This document shows positions 1-7,513 of a DNA stretch of 64,000 bases, piece after piece (the first letter of the stretch is position 1; every line of letters begins with the position of its first letter). This DNA is from Betaproteobacteria bacterium (GTDB taxonomy: Bacteria; Pseudomonadota; Gammaproteobacteria; Burkholderiales; SG8-39), in NCBI GenBank assembly GCA_009693435.1, contig SHXF01000005.1, positions 1 through 64,000 of the forward strand. The letters are read 5' to 3'. The notes beneath the pieces are model-generated. The model made no database searches. It had not been told where the DNA came from and saw nothing but the letters and a program-made list of their open reading frames with translations. Both the position numbers and the translations under genes were made by a program.

Positions 1-130
1 AGGTAGAAAAAGCAGAGAAATCGTCAAATAAACGGTCGGTAGCGAGTAATTTCATGCCTATCGCATATTTCATTCCGCAGTGGAGTGAATCACCTCTGTG
101 CTCAAATGCCAACTGCTAAAATTGAAAAAA
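1..130. other. AT-rich segment without a gene
   Basis: This stretch is visibly richer in A and T than the rest of the window. It begins exactly where the Bug gene on the minus strand ends prematurely. No gene, tRNA or insertion-sequence end was recognised. It may be the edge of an inserted or rearranged segment, but the other side lies outside the window. Confidence 0.4.
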
Positions 131-1045
131 TCACAGCCTCTCAGGCGTCGACTCGACAAGGTCCGCGCCTTGCGCAGCGAAGCGTTCCTTCATGGCAGGG
201 TCGCGCAGGATGCGATTGATTTCCGCATTCAGCCTCGCCACCACCGGCGCCGGCGTGCCGGCCGGGGCAATGAACGCATACCAGACGGAAAAATCGTAGC
301 CCGGATAACCGGACTCGGCGATGGTCGGGACGTCGGGCAACCCGGGAAAACGATGCTTGCTGGTCACCGCCAGCGCGCGGATGCGCCCGCCGCGCAGTTG
401 CGGCAGGGTAGTCTGTACCGGATCGAACAACACCTGTATCTGTCCGGCAACCAGATCGATCATCGCCAGCGCATTGCCTTTGTACGGCACGTGCGTCATG
501 GCGACGCTCACCGTGTGCTGGAACAGCGCGGCGGCAAGGTGGGCGGAGTTGCCGATGCCGGCAGAGCCGAAATTCAGACGGTCCGGATTGGCTTTCGCGT
601 AGGCGACCAGTTCCTGCACGTTTTTCACCGGCAGCGACTGCGTCACGTCCAGCACGAAGGGCGTGGTGCCGGGGCAGGCCACATAGGCGAAATCCTTGAT
701 CGGATCGTAGCCGAGGTTCTTGTACTGATGCGGCGCGAGCACCAGCGGCGAGGTGCCGGAGATGCCGATGGTGTAGCCGTCCGGCGCGGATTTGGCGATC
801 GCCTGATGCGCGATCACGCCGGTGGCGCCGGTGCGATTCTCGGCAACGATGGGCTGTCCCAGCGTCGCTTGCATCTTTTCGGCAAAGGCCCGCCCCAGCA
901 GGTCGACCGAGCCGCCTGCCGGGTAGGGCACCAGCATTTTCAGCGGGCGTGTCGGGAAAGTCTGGGCCAGGCCCGGAATCGGCAGAACGATGGTGACGGC
1001 GAGCAGTAGGGCGGCGAGCAGTGCGCGCCGATGGCGGATTGTCAC
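131..1045 (-). CDS. TctC/Bug-family tripartite tricarboxylate receptor, C-terminus missing
   Basis: This is a periplasmic solute-binding protein of the tripartite tricarboxylate transporter (TTT) family, which captures organic acids in the periplasm. It starts with a signal peptide ending near residue 27, followed by the family hallmarks PYPAGGSVD (near residue 40), the VAENRTGA loop and the HVPYKG segment near the middle. The ORF stops after ESTPERL at 304 residues, whereas intact relatives here run to 321-326 residues and end in a conserved helix of the type FxxFxxxExxxWxxxIxxxG. The DNA beyond the stop is AT-rich and does not encode that helix in any frame I could read. The gene is therefore probably truncated and perhaps non-functional. 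The substrate cannot be told from sequence. Confidence 0.85.
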   Translation of the reverse strand: MTIRHRRALLAALLLAVTIVLPIPGLAQTFPTRPLKMLVPYPAGGSVDLLGRAFAEKMQATLGQPIVAENRTGATGVIAHQAIAKSAPDGYTIGISGTSPLVLAPHQYKNLGYDPIKDFAYVACPGTTPFVLDVTQSLPVKNVQELVAYAKANPDRLNFGSAGIGNSAHLAAALFQHTVSVAMTHVPYKGNALAMIDLVAGQIQVLFDPVQTTLPQLRGGRIRALAVTSKHRFPGLPDVPTIAESGYPGYDFSVWYAFIAPAGTPAPVVARLNAEINRILRDPAMKERFAAQGADLVESTPERL

Positions 1046-1092
1046 GATGGGTCTCCTTGCAGACGGTTCAGCCCGCCAACGGCGGCCATGTT

Positions 1093-1164
1093 ACTGCAAA
1101 GGTCTGTGACCCCAATAATGCAAAGGGCTGTGATCCCAATACTGCAAAGGGCTGTAGCCCCGAA
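1093..1164. repeat. Three tandem copies of a 24-bp repeat
   Basis: Units start at 1093, 1117 and 1141 and share the core TGCAAAGG-CTGT followed by a CCCC/TCCC run. The repeat lies between the start of the Bug gene and the end of srkA. Short ORFs that cross it are products of the repeat, not genes. Confidence 0.85.
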
Positions 1165-1190
1165 CCCGGTCCGCTGCTGTGGCGCCGCCT

Positions 1191-2216
1191 TCAGAAATTA
1201 CCGCCGCGCGCGAGCGACAGCGGCGGTTCGTCCATCAAGGCAATCTGCTCCCGCAATTCCAGTATCCGGTCTTGCCAGTAACGCTGGGTGTTGAACCAGG
1301 GGAAGGCGGCGGGGAAGGCGGGATCGTCCCAGCGCCGCGCCAACCACGCCGAATAATGCACCAGCCGCAAGGTGCGCAGCGCCTCGACCAGATACAGTTC
1401 GCGTGGGTCGAAATCGCTGAAATCCTCGTAACCCGCCAGCAGATCGGCTAGTTGCAGGGACATGGCGTCGCGGTCGCCGGAAAGCAGCATCCACAAATCC
1501 TGTATGGCCGGTCCCATGCGGCTGTCGTCGAAATCGACGAAATGCGGGCCGCTGGTTTCGCCGCCTTCGGTCCACAGCACATTGCCGGTGTGGCAGTCTC
1601 CGTGGAGTCGCAGCAGGGTAACGTCACCGGCGCGATCATAGCAATGCCGCGCGCCGTCGATTGCCATGGTCATCGCGCTCTTCCACGCGTCGCGCAAGTC
1701 CGCCGGAACGAACTTGCGCGCGAGCAGCCAGTTGCGCGGCTCGACGCCGAAGGTGTCGATGTCGATGGCCGGGCGCACCCGGTAGGGCGCCACCATGCCC
1801 ACGGCGTGGATGCGGCCTATGAAACGGCCCAGCCACTCGAGCGTGTCGCGGTCCTCCAGTTCCGGCGCGCGGCCGCCGCGGCGCGGGAATATGGCGAATC
1901 GGTAGTCCTCGAATTCGTGCAGCGAACTGCCCGCGTCGTTTTCCAGCGCGGCGACGACGGGAATCTCGTGCTCGTCGAGTTGCTGCACGAAGGCGTGATC
2001 TTCAAGGATCTGCGCATCGGTCCAGCGTCCCGGACGGTAGAATTTCGCCACCACCGGCGGCCCGTCCTCCAGCCACACCTGGTAGACGCGGTTTTCGTAG
2101 CTGTTGAGGGAAAGCAGACGGCCATCGCCACGCCAACCCTGGCTGTCCAGGGCGTCGAGGACGCGATCAGGTGTGAGGTCCGCATACGGCGCGGAAGTGC
2201 TGGCAGCGGATCGCAT
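1191..2216 (-). CDS. srkA: Stress response serine/threonine kinase SrkA (RdoA/YihE)
   Basis: This cytoplasmic aminoglycoside-phosphotransferase-fold kinase is known in E. coli as SrkA/YihE, which protects cells during envelope and redox stress. The 341 residues match the family length (about 330). Visible motifs are the ATP-anchoring lysine in VVAKFYRP (K58), the catalytic loop HGDCHTGN at 205-212 with D207, and the metal-binding FVDFDD segment at 227-231. The start at 2216 is the only sensible ATG near the family N-terminus. In E. coli srkA precedes dsbA, but no dsbA is seen here. The next gene upstream on the same strand is msrB, which also fits an oxidative-stress setting. Confidence 0.93.
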   Translation of the reverse strand: MRSAASTSAPYADLTPDRVLDALDSQGWRGDGRLLSLNSYENRVYQVWLEDGPPVVAKFYRPGRWTDAQILEDHAFVQQLDEHEIPVVAALENDAGSSLHEFEDYRFAIFPRRGGRAPELEDRDTLEWLGRFIGRIHAVGMVAPYRVRPAIDIDTFGVEPRNWLLARKFVPADLRDAWKSAMTMAIDGARHCYDRAGDVTLLRLHGDCHTGNVLWTEGGETSGPHFVDFDDSRMGPAIQDLWMLLSGDRDAMSLQLADLLAGYEDFSDFDPRELYLVEALRTLRLVHYSAWLARRWDDPAFPAAFPWFNTQRYWQDRILELREQIALMDEPPLSLARGGNF

Positions 2217-2386
2217 GCGCCATTGTACGGGCTGGCGCGGATACTCTCAGGAATGCGTGGTGTGGCGACGCAAGCGCGCAATGCTCCTGCCCGAGGACAA
2301 CGCAAACAGCGCATAGCGATTACGGGTCCGGGAGGCAAACAGGAAAGGAGCGCGCAACGGAGCGCGCCCCCGCCTGCAACGACTGG

Positions 2387-2965
2387 TCAGGCTTTCGCGA
2401 CCTTGGGAATGAAGCGCAGCGCGATGCCGTTGTTGCAATAGCGCAATCCCGTCGGCGCCGGGCCGTCGTCGAAAACGTGGCCGTGGTGCCCGCCGCAGCG
2501 CGCGCAGTGATACTCGGTGCGCGGCAGGATCAGCTTGAAGTCCCTGCTGGTCTTTACGCTGTCGGGGATGGTGGTGAAGTAGCTCGGCCAGCCGGTTCCC
2601 GAATCGAACTTCATCGCCGAGGTGAACAGGGGCAAACTGCACCCGGCGCAGGCGTAGACGCCGGGCCGTTTCTCGTTGTTCAACGGGCTGGTCCCCGCGC
2701 GCTCGGTGCCCTCGTGGCGCAGCACGTCGTAAGCCGCCGGCGAGAGCCGCTTCTTCCACTCCGCGTTTGCCAGCTTGAGCGGCTCGTTGCTGGTCGCCAC
2801 TTCGGCGCCGTCGGCGAGCAGCGTCTTCCAGTTCTTCTGCAGATCTTCCACTACGGATGCTCCTTTTTTGGCGGAGGACGACTGGGCGTGTCCATGCCCC
2901 CCGAAACTTGCAGCAACTACGCCTAGTGCTGCCGGCAGAGCTTTTAGCAGTGTGCGTCGTTCCAT
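2387..2965 (-). CDS. msrB: Peptide-methionine (R)-S-oxide reductase MsrB, Tat-exported
   Basis: MsrB reduces methionine-R-sulfoxide in oxidised proteins. The 192-residue protein begins with MERRTLLKAL, a twin-arginine motif followed by a hydrophobic stretch to about residue 27, so export by Tat is likely. Zinc ligands are the CAGC (C106, C109) and CARC (C154, C157) pairs. The catalytic cysteine is C177 in RYCNNG. The resolving cysteine found in some MsrBs is absent near GWPSY, so an outside reductant is needed. The start at 2965 was chosen over an in-frame upstream extension because a GGAGG ribosome site sits 8 bases before it and the signal peptide begins there. Confidence 0.95.
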   Translation of the reverse strand: MERRTLLKALPAALGVVAASFGGHGHAQSSSAKKGASVVEDLQKNWKTLLADGAEVATSNEPLKLANAEWKKRLSPAAYDVLRHEGTERAGTSPLNNEKRPGVYACAGCSLPLFTSAMKFDSGTGWPSYFTTIPDSVKTSRDFKLILPRTEYHCARCGGHHGHVFDDGPAPTGLRYCNNGIALRFIPKVAKA

Positions 2966-3224
2966 GCTTGTGTCCTCCAGTAAGGCTATTGTACTTTGTA
3001 CCCGACGTACCGAATGTACCGAAGCCGCCGGACTCCGGCTTGGAGCCCCGATGACTGATAAGTCGGACGAGGGCCCGGATCCCTTACACCGCAATCCAAT
3101 GGCAAGGACGCCATTATCGGTCATATCCGCCCCGGCGGCGCTGCAGGGTGCGATGCGCGAACGCGGTCCGCTCGGGTATCTGCGTCGTGGTAAATTGCGG
3201 GGCCGAAACAGCCTCCTCAAGCGC

Positions 3225-4028
3225 ATGATCGCCACTGCCGACTGCCTCGTAGAAGTCGAAGACCTGCATTTCAGCTATGCGGGACGTCCCGTCTTCAACG
3301 GCCTCAATCTGCGCATCGAGCGCGGCAAGGTCGTCGCGATACTCGGACCCAGCGGCAGCGGCAAGTCGACCCTGTTGCGCCTGATCGGCGGACAGGCGCA
3401 GCCCGCCCGAGGCGCCGTCAAGGTAGCCGGGCAGGTGGTGCATGAACTCGGCAACGATGCCCTTTACGCGCTGCGCCGCAAGATGGGAATGATGTTTCAG
3501 GCCGGCGGCCTGTTTTCCGATCTGAGCGTGTACGAAAATATCGCTTTCCAGATGCGCGAGCATACCCGCCTGCCCGAGGCCATCATTCGCCGGCTGGTGC
3601 TGATGAAGCTGCAGTCCGTGGGCCTGCGCGGGACGCACCAACTGGCGACATCGGAGTTGTCGGGCGGCATGGCGCGCCGCGTGGCGCTCGCGCGTGCCAT
3701 CGCCATGGACCCGGTTCTGGCCATGTATGACGAGCCTTTTGCCGGACTGGATCCGATCTCCATCAACGTGATTGCAGGATTGATCCGGGTGCTGAACGAT
3801 GCGCTCGGCAGCACTTCCATCGTGGTGAGTTATGACGTGGGCGAATCGATGAAGGTCGTCGACTACGTCTACGTGCTTGGCAACGGCGTGCTGGCCGGCG
3901 AGGGCACGCCGCAACAGATGGCTGCCTCCCCCGACCCCTATCTGCGGCAGTTTTTCGATGCCCTGCCGGACGGGCCGATAGAATTTCACTATCCGGCCAG
4001 GCCGATCGGCGCCGAACTCGGCGTTTAG
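3225..4028 (+). CDS. mlaF: MlaF-type ABC transporter ATP-binding protein
   Basis: MlaF is the ATPase of the MlaFEDB complex, which moves phospholipids between the inner and outer membranes. The 267-residue protein has Walker A GPSGSGKST (41-49), Q-loop Q92, signature LSGGM (145-149) and Walker B with D169-E170. The tail with DPYLRQFFDALPDGPI resembles the MlaF-specific C-terminal extension. The H-loop position reads VVSYDV, with Y203 where most ABC ATPases have histidine. No mlaE, D, C or B follows: the next gene is convergent and overlaps the stop by three bases. The ATG at 3225 is preferred over a long upstream extension that lacks family similarity. Confidence 0.87.
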   Translation: MIATADCLVEVEDLHFSYAGRPVFNGLNLRIERGKVVAILGPSGSGKSTLLRLIGGQAQPARGAVKVAGQVVHELGNDALYALRRKMGMMFQAGGLFSDLSVYENIAFQMREHTRLPEAIIRRLVLMKLQSVGLRGTHQLATSELSGGMARRVALARAIAMDPVLAMYDEPFAGLDPISINVIAGLIRVLNDALGSTSIVVSYDVGESMKVVDYVYVLGNGVLAGEGTPQQMAASPDPYLRQFFDALPDGPIEFHYPARPIGAELGV

Positions 4029-5116
4029 GCGGGTTCGGTTCTTCCCGCGGCGCGCTTCAGCGCGGCCTTGACTCCCGGCATCACCGCCTCGGCGAACAGT
4101 TCGACGTTCGCCATCACATCGGCGCGGGCAACGCCGCCGCAGTCCACGAAGCACATCAGCCGGTCGAATCCGCCCAGGTCCTCATGGGCCTTCAGGGTCT
4201 TCTCGATGATCTCACCGGGGTCACCGCAGAAATCCGGCTCGCGCACTGCGGCGGATCCCGGCGCACCGATGCGGTCGTACAGCACCTTAACGCCCTGGGT
4301 CAGTATCTTGCGCTCGGTGAGCGCCTTGGTGAAGGCACGATAGTTGTCGCGGTAGGGATGCCAGAAATCGCGGGCCTGCTGGCTGTCCTTGCGGACGTGC
4401 ACGTAGGCGAGCGCGGCGACGCTCATGTGGGCGGGGTCGTGACCGGCCGCGCGATAGGCCTCGCGGTAAGCGGTAGCCAGCGGTTTCATGTCCGCGTAGC
4501 GACCGACCACGGTCATCAGCATCAGTTTGTGCCCGGCGTGGCCGGCGCTCACTGCCGTCTGTACTGTGGCAGCGGTGGCGCGGTTGATCGGTATGCCGCG
4601 ACCGCTGAAGGTTCTCGGCTGCAGGCGCGATTCATGTATGGCGGTCCTGAATCGTCCCGCCCAGTCTATATCGTCCTCGTTCCATAACCGCTCGAGCAGC
4701 TCGAGATTCTCTTTCGATATATCCGCGCTCGTCGATGGAATCTTGCCGAACAGCTTGAACGTATGCTCGGTGAATCCGGAACCGAAGCCGATTTCCGCGC
4801 GACCGTTGCTGAGCAGGTCCAGGGTGGCGAAATCCTCCGCCAGGCGAACCGGGTCGTTGGTGGGCAGCAGGCTCACCGCCGTTCCCAGGGTGATGCGCCG
4901 GGTGCGGCTCGCGATGGCGGCAAGGACCATCTGCGGCGAGGACACGATGTAATCGCTGCAGTGATGCTCGCCTATCCAGAAAGCGTCGTAGCCCCATTCC
5001 TCGCTGCGCACGCCCAACTCCACCCACATCTGGAAACGCTCCGCCTGGGTTTCGTTGTAGCGTTGCGTGTGCGGGTCGGGCAGATGGTCGCCCAGGGAAA
5101 GCACATCGAATTTCAT
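4025..5116 (-). CDS. LLM-class flavin-dependent oxidoreductase
   Basis: This is a 363-residue luciferase-like monooxygenase, a TIM-barrel enzyme that uses reduced FMN supplied by a partner reductase. Family features are the N-terminal beta strand and SEEWGYDAFWIGEHH, the LGTAVSLLPTNDPVRLAEDFATLD stretch (described here by residues around 80-110), and the LSNGRAEIGFGSGF loop that lines the flavin site. The start at 5116 has a TGGAG ribosome site nine bases upstream. The gene converges on mlaF and shares three bases with its stop. The substrate is unknown. Confidence 0.9.
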   Translation of the reverse strand: MKFDVLSLGDHLPDPHTQRYNETQAERFQMWVELGVRSEEWGYDAFWIGEHHCSDYIVSSPQMVLAAIASRTRRITLGTAVSLLPTNDPVRLAEDFATLDLLSNGRAEIGFGSGFTEHTFKLFGKIPSTSADISKENLELLERLWNEDDIDWAGRFRTAIHESRLQPRTFSGRGIPINRATAATVQTAVSAGHAGHKLMLMTVVGRYADMKPLATAYREAYRAAGHDPAHMSVAALAYVHVRKDSQQARDFWHPYRDNYRAFTKALTERKILTQGVKVLYDRIGAPGSAAVREPDFCGDPGEIIEKTLKAHEDLGGFDRLMCFVDCGGVARADVMANVELFAEAVMPGVKAALKRAAGRTEPA

Positions 5117-5519
5117 TGGGTGTTCTCCAAAGTGATGGCCGCGCCCGTACAAAAGGGGGCTCGCTTCGAATCCGAAACCTGTCCCAGGGGGCGCTACGGC
5201 GTCCGCGCCGGCCGGGCGCGCAGAACGGGGACCAATTTTAACAGCGGTGAAAAGCGACACCGGTCGGTTCACATTGGGAGGCGGCGAGGGGAGCGGCAAC
5301 CGTGCGCATCGACCGCTGAGGACGGCGTCATCCTCCCACTGCGTGCCTTTCGCTCCGCCCGGAAAAACAAACCCGGGCGCGGATGCGACCCCGAAACGGC
5401 AGTCCCCGGTCGCTGTATGCAATAATGATTGCACGGATTGCGCTAGATTGCGCACTTCCGTTCGGCGGACCATCGCGCCCGCCGCTACTCACCCAGGACT
5501 CGACGCGCAAGCGCATCCC
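5117..5519. other. Divergent intergenic region between the LLM oxidoreductase and RIO kinase
   Basis: About 400 bases separate two divergent genes. I see no gene, repeat or clear operator. An open frame runs into the RIO kinase from 5247, but it has no family similarity before residue MKIPKR, so it is treated as non-coding. Promoters for both genes presumably lie here. Confidence 0.5.
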
Positions 5520-6371
5520 ATGAAAATTCCGAAACGACTTGAATCGCTGGTGCATGCCGGTCTGGTGGATAGCGTGGTCCGCCAGTTGATGAGCGGCAAG
5601 GAGGCGATGATTTACGTGGTGCGCTGCGGCGTGGAGGTGCGCTGCGCGAAAGTCTACAAGGAGGCCAACAAGCGCGCCTTCCGGCAAAGCGTCGATTACA
5701 CCGAGGGCCGCAAGGTGAAGAACAGCCGGCGCGCGCGCGCCATGGAAAAAGGATCGCGCTATGGCCGCAAGGAACAGGAGGCGGCATGGCAAAGCGCCGA
5801 GGTCGATGCGCTGTACCGTCTGGCCGGGGCGGGCGTGCGTGTGCCGCATCCGTATAATTTTCTCGACGGCGTGCTGTTGATGGAACTGGTGACCGACAGC
5901 GACGGCAATGCCGCGCCGCGGCTGAACGACCTGATGCGCACCGCGGAGCAGGCGCGCGCGCAGCACGGCTTTCTCATGCGCCAGGTGGTGCGCATGCTGT
6001 GCGCCGGCATCGTCCACGGCGATCTGTCCGAATACAATGTGCTGGTCGGCAGCGACGGGCCGGTCATCATCGACCTTCCCCAGGCGGTGGATGCCGCCGG
6101 CAACAACCACGCACCGGCGATGCTGGAACGGGACGTGAATAACCTCGCAACCTACTTCGGACAATTCGCGCCGGAACTGCTCGAGACCGACTACGGGCCG
6201 GAAATCTGGGCGTTGTACCAGGGTGGCCTGCTTACGCCCGAGAGTGAACTGACCGGCCGTTTCGAGCGCGACGAAGGCCCGGTCGATGTGGACGGTGTAA
6301 TGCGAGAAGTGGACGACGCCCTGCAGCAGGAGGCTGCAAGGCAGCGCTACAAGCAGGAGATGGGGCAATAG
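5520..6371 (+). CDS. RIO1-like serine/threonine protein kinase
   Basis: This is a 283-residue atypical protein kinase of the RIO family, found in archaea and eukaryotes and in some proteobacteria. Visible features are the nucleotide-binding SGKEAMIY (25-32), the lysine in CAKVYKE (K44), the catalytic loop HGDLSEYN at 166-173 with D168, and the metal-binding aspartate in IIDLPQAV (D185). The ATG at 5520 matches the family N-terminus. The bacterial target is not known. It stands alone, upstream of an unrelated Bug receptor. Confidence 0.9.
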   Translation: MKIPKRLESLVHAGLVDSVVRQLMSGKEAMIYVVRCGVEVRCAKVYKEANKRAFRQSVDYTEGRKVKNSRRARAMEKGSRYGRKEQEAAWQSAEVDALYRLAGAGVRVPHPYNFLDGVLLMELVTDSDGNAAPRLNDLMRTAEQARAQHGFLMRQVVRMLCAGIVHGDLSEYNVLVGSDGPVIIDLPQAVDAAGNNHAPAMLERDVNNLATYFGQFAPELLETDYGPEIWALYQGGLLTPESELTGRFERDEGPVDVDGVMREVDDALQQEAARQRYKQEMGQ

Positions 6372-6409
6372 TTTTCAGAGGGCGTAACGCGCCCGGTCAA
6401 GGAGTCGAC

Positions 6410-7375
6410 ATGCACTACCCGATATGGTTGTCGCTGGTTGCTGCCGCGCTGGCGGGCACAGTGTTGCCGGCGGCGGCACAAACGCAAAATCGCGTGATCG
6501 TGGGTTATCCCCCGGGCGGGGCTTTGAATACGGTTGCACGGTTGCTCGCGGACAAGTTGTCGGATGCGACCGGCCGTGCTTTTGTGGTCGAGAACCGTGC
6601 CGGTGCCGCCGGGACCATAGGTGCGGCTGCGCTGAAGGGTGCTCCCGCGGACGGCTCCACGCTTTTTTTCGGCCCCGATTCCAATGTAAGTGTCTATCCG
6701 CATACCGTTAAGAAACCCGTGTACACGCCGCTCACCGATTTCGTTGCGATTGCACACGGCGGCGATTACCGGATCGCGCTGGCGGTGCACAACTCGGTTC
6801 CGGCCAACGACTTGCGCACTTTCATCGCGTACACCAGGGCACAACCGGGCGCGACCGGTTACGGCACCGCGGGCGCGGGCACCAACCTGCATTTCTACGG
6901 CGTGCTGATAGGGCAGGTGACCGGGGCCAACATCAACCACGTTCCGTACCGCGGCACCGGCCCCGCGATAGTCGATCTGGTTGCAGGGCATCTGCCCGCC
7001 ACGGTCCTGCCGATAGGTTCGATGATGCCCCACTACAAGGCGGGCAAGATCCGGTTCCTGGGACAGACAGGCGACAACCGTCCGTCGAACGTGCCGGACG
7101 TGCCCACGTTCAAGGAACTGGGCTATCCCTCGCTTGCGTTCTCCGGGTGGTACGGCATGTTTGCGCCCGCCGGGACACCGGTGGATGTGATCAACCGCTA
7201 TAACGACGTTATCGTCAAGGCATTCCGCACCGCGGAGCTGAAGGAGCGGATGCAAGGCTACGAGCTTGAAATCCGCGAAATGTCCGCGGCGGAGTTTCAG
7301 ACCTTCGTCAAGGCCGATACCGAGCGCTGGGGACCCATCATCCGCAATTCGGGGTTTACTGCCAGCAGCGAGTGA
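6410..7375 (+). CDS. TctC/Bug-family tripartite tricarboxylate receptor
   Basis: This periplasmic substrate-binding protein has 321 residues. A signal peptide ends at PAAAQ near residue 24 and is followed by GYPPGGALNTVAR, VENRAGAAG and HVPYRG, the ligand-loop motifs of the family. It has a full-length C-terminus. An AAGGAG ribosome site lies directly before the ATG. No TctA or TctB permease gene is nearby, as is common for Bug genes, so it may deliver cargo to a permease encoded elsewhere or act in sensing. The ligand is unknown. Confidence 0.93.
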   Translation: MHYPIWLSLVAAALAGTVLPAAAQTQNRVIVGYPPGGALNTVARLLADKLSDATGRAFVVENRAGAAGTIGAAALKGAPADGSTLFFGPDSNVSVYPHTVKKPVYTPLTDFVAIAHGGDYRIALAVHNSVPANDLRTFIAYTRAQPGATGYGTAGAGTNLHFYGVLIGQVTGANINHVPYRGTGPAIVDLVAGHLPATVLPIGSMMPHYKAGKIRFLGQTGDNRPSNVPDVPTFKELGYPSLAFSGWYGMFAPAGTPVDVINRYNDVIVKAFRTAELKERMQGYELEIREMSAAEFQTFVKADTERWGPIIRNSGFTASSE

Positions 7376-7380
7376 GAGGG

Positions 7381-7486
7381 CTTCGACAGGCTCAGCCCGA
7401 ACGGTGTCGCGTAATGGGAAAGATCGAAATCCGTTCGTCCTGAACCTGTCGAAGGACTGCGTGCTTCGACAGGCTCAGCCCGAACG
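7381..7486. repeat. Intergenic repeat with CTTCGACAGGCTCAGCCC units
   Basis: Two direct copies of CTTCGACAGGCTCAGCCCGA (7381 and 7464) flank an inverted copy around 7432-7456. Sequences of this kind are widely scattered between genes in beta- and gammaproteobacteria. The inverted pair can form a hairpin and may stop transcription from the convergent genes on both sides. Confidence 0.8.
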
Positions 7487-7513
7487 TATTTATCAATTCT
7501 GATATATTCTGTA

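Noticed and set aside
1021..1294. Short frames with repeated NAKGCDPN-like peptides
   Set aside because: They are translations of the 24-bp repeat and extend into srkA on the other strand.
2966..3235. N-terminal extension of MsrB
   Set aside because: The twin-arginine signal peptide and GGAGG site place the start at 2965, and the extension overlaps the mlaF start region.
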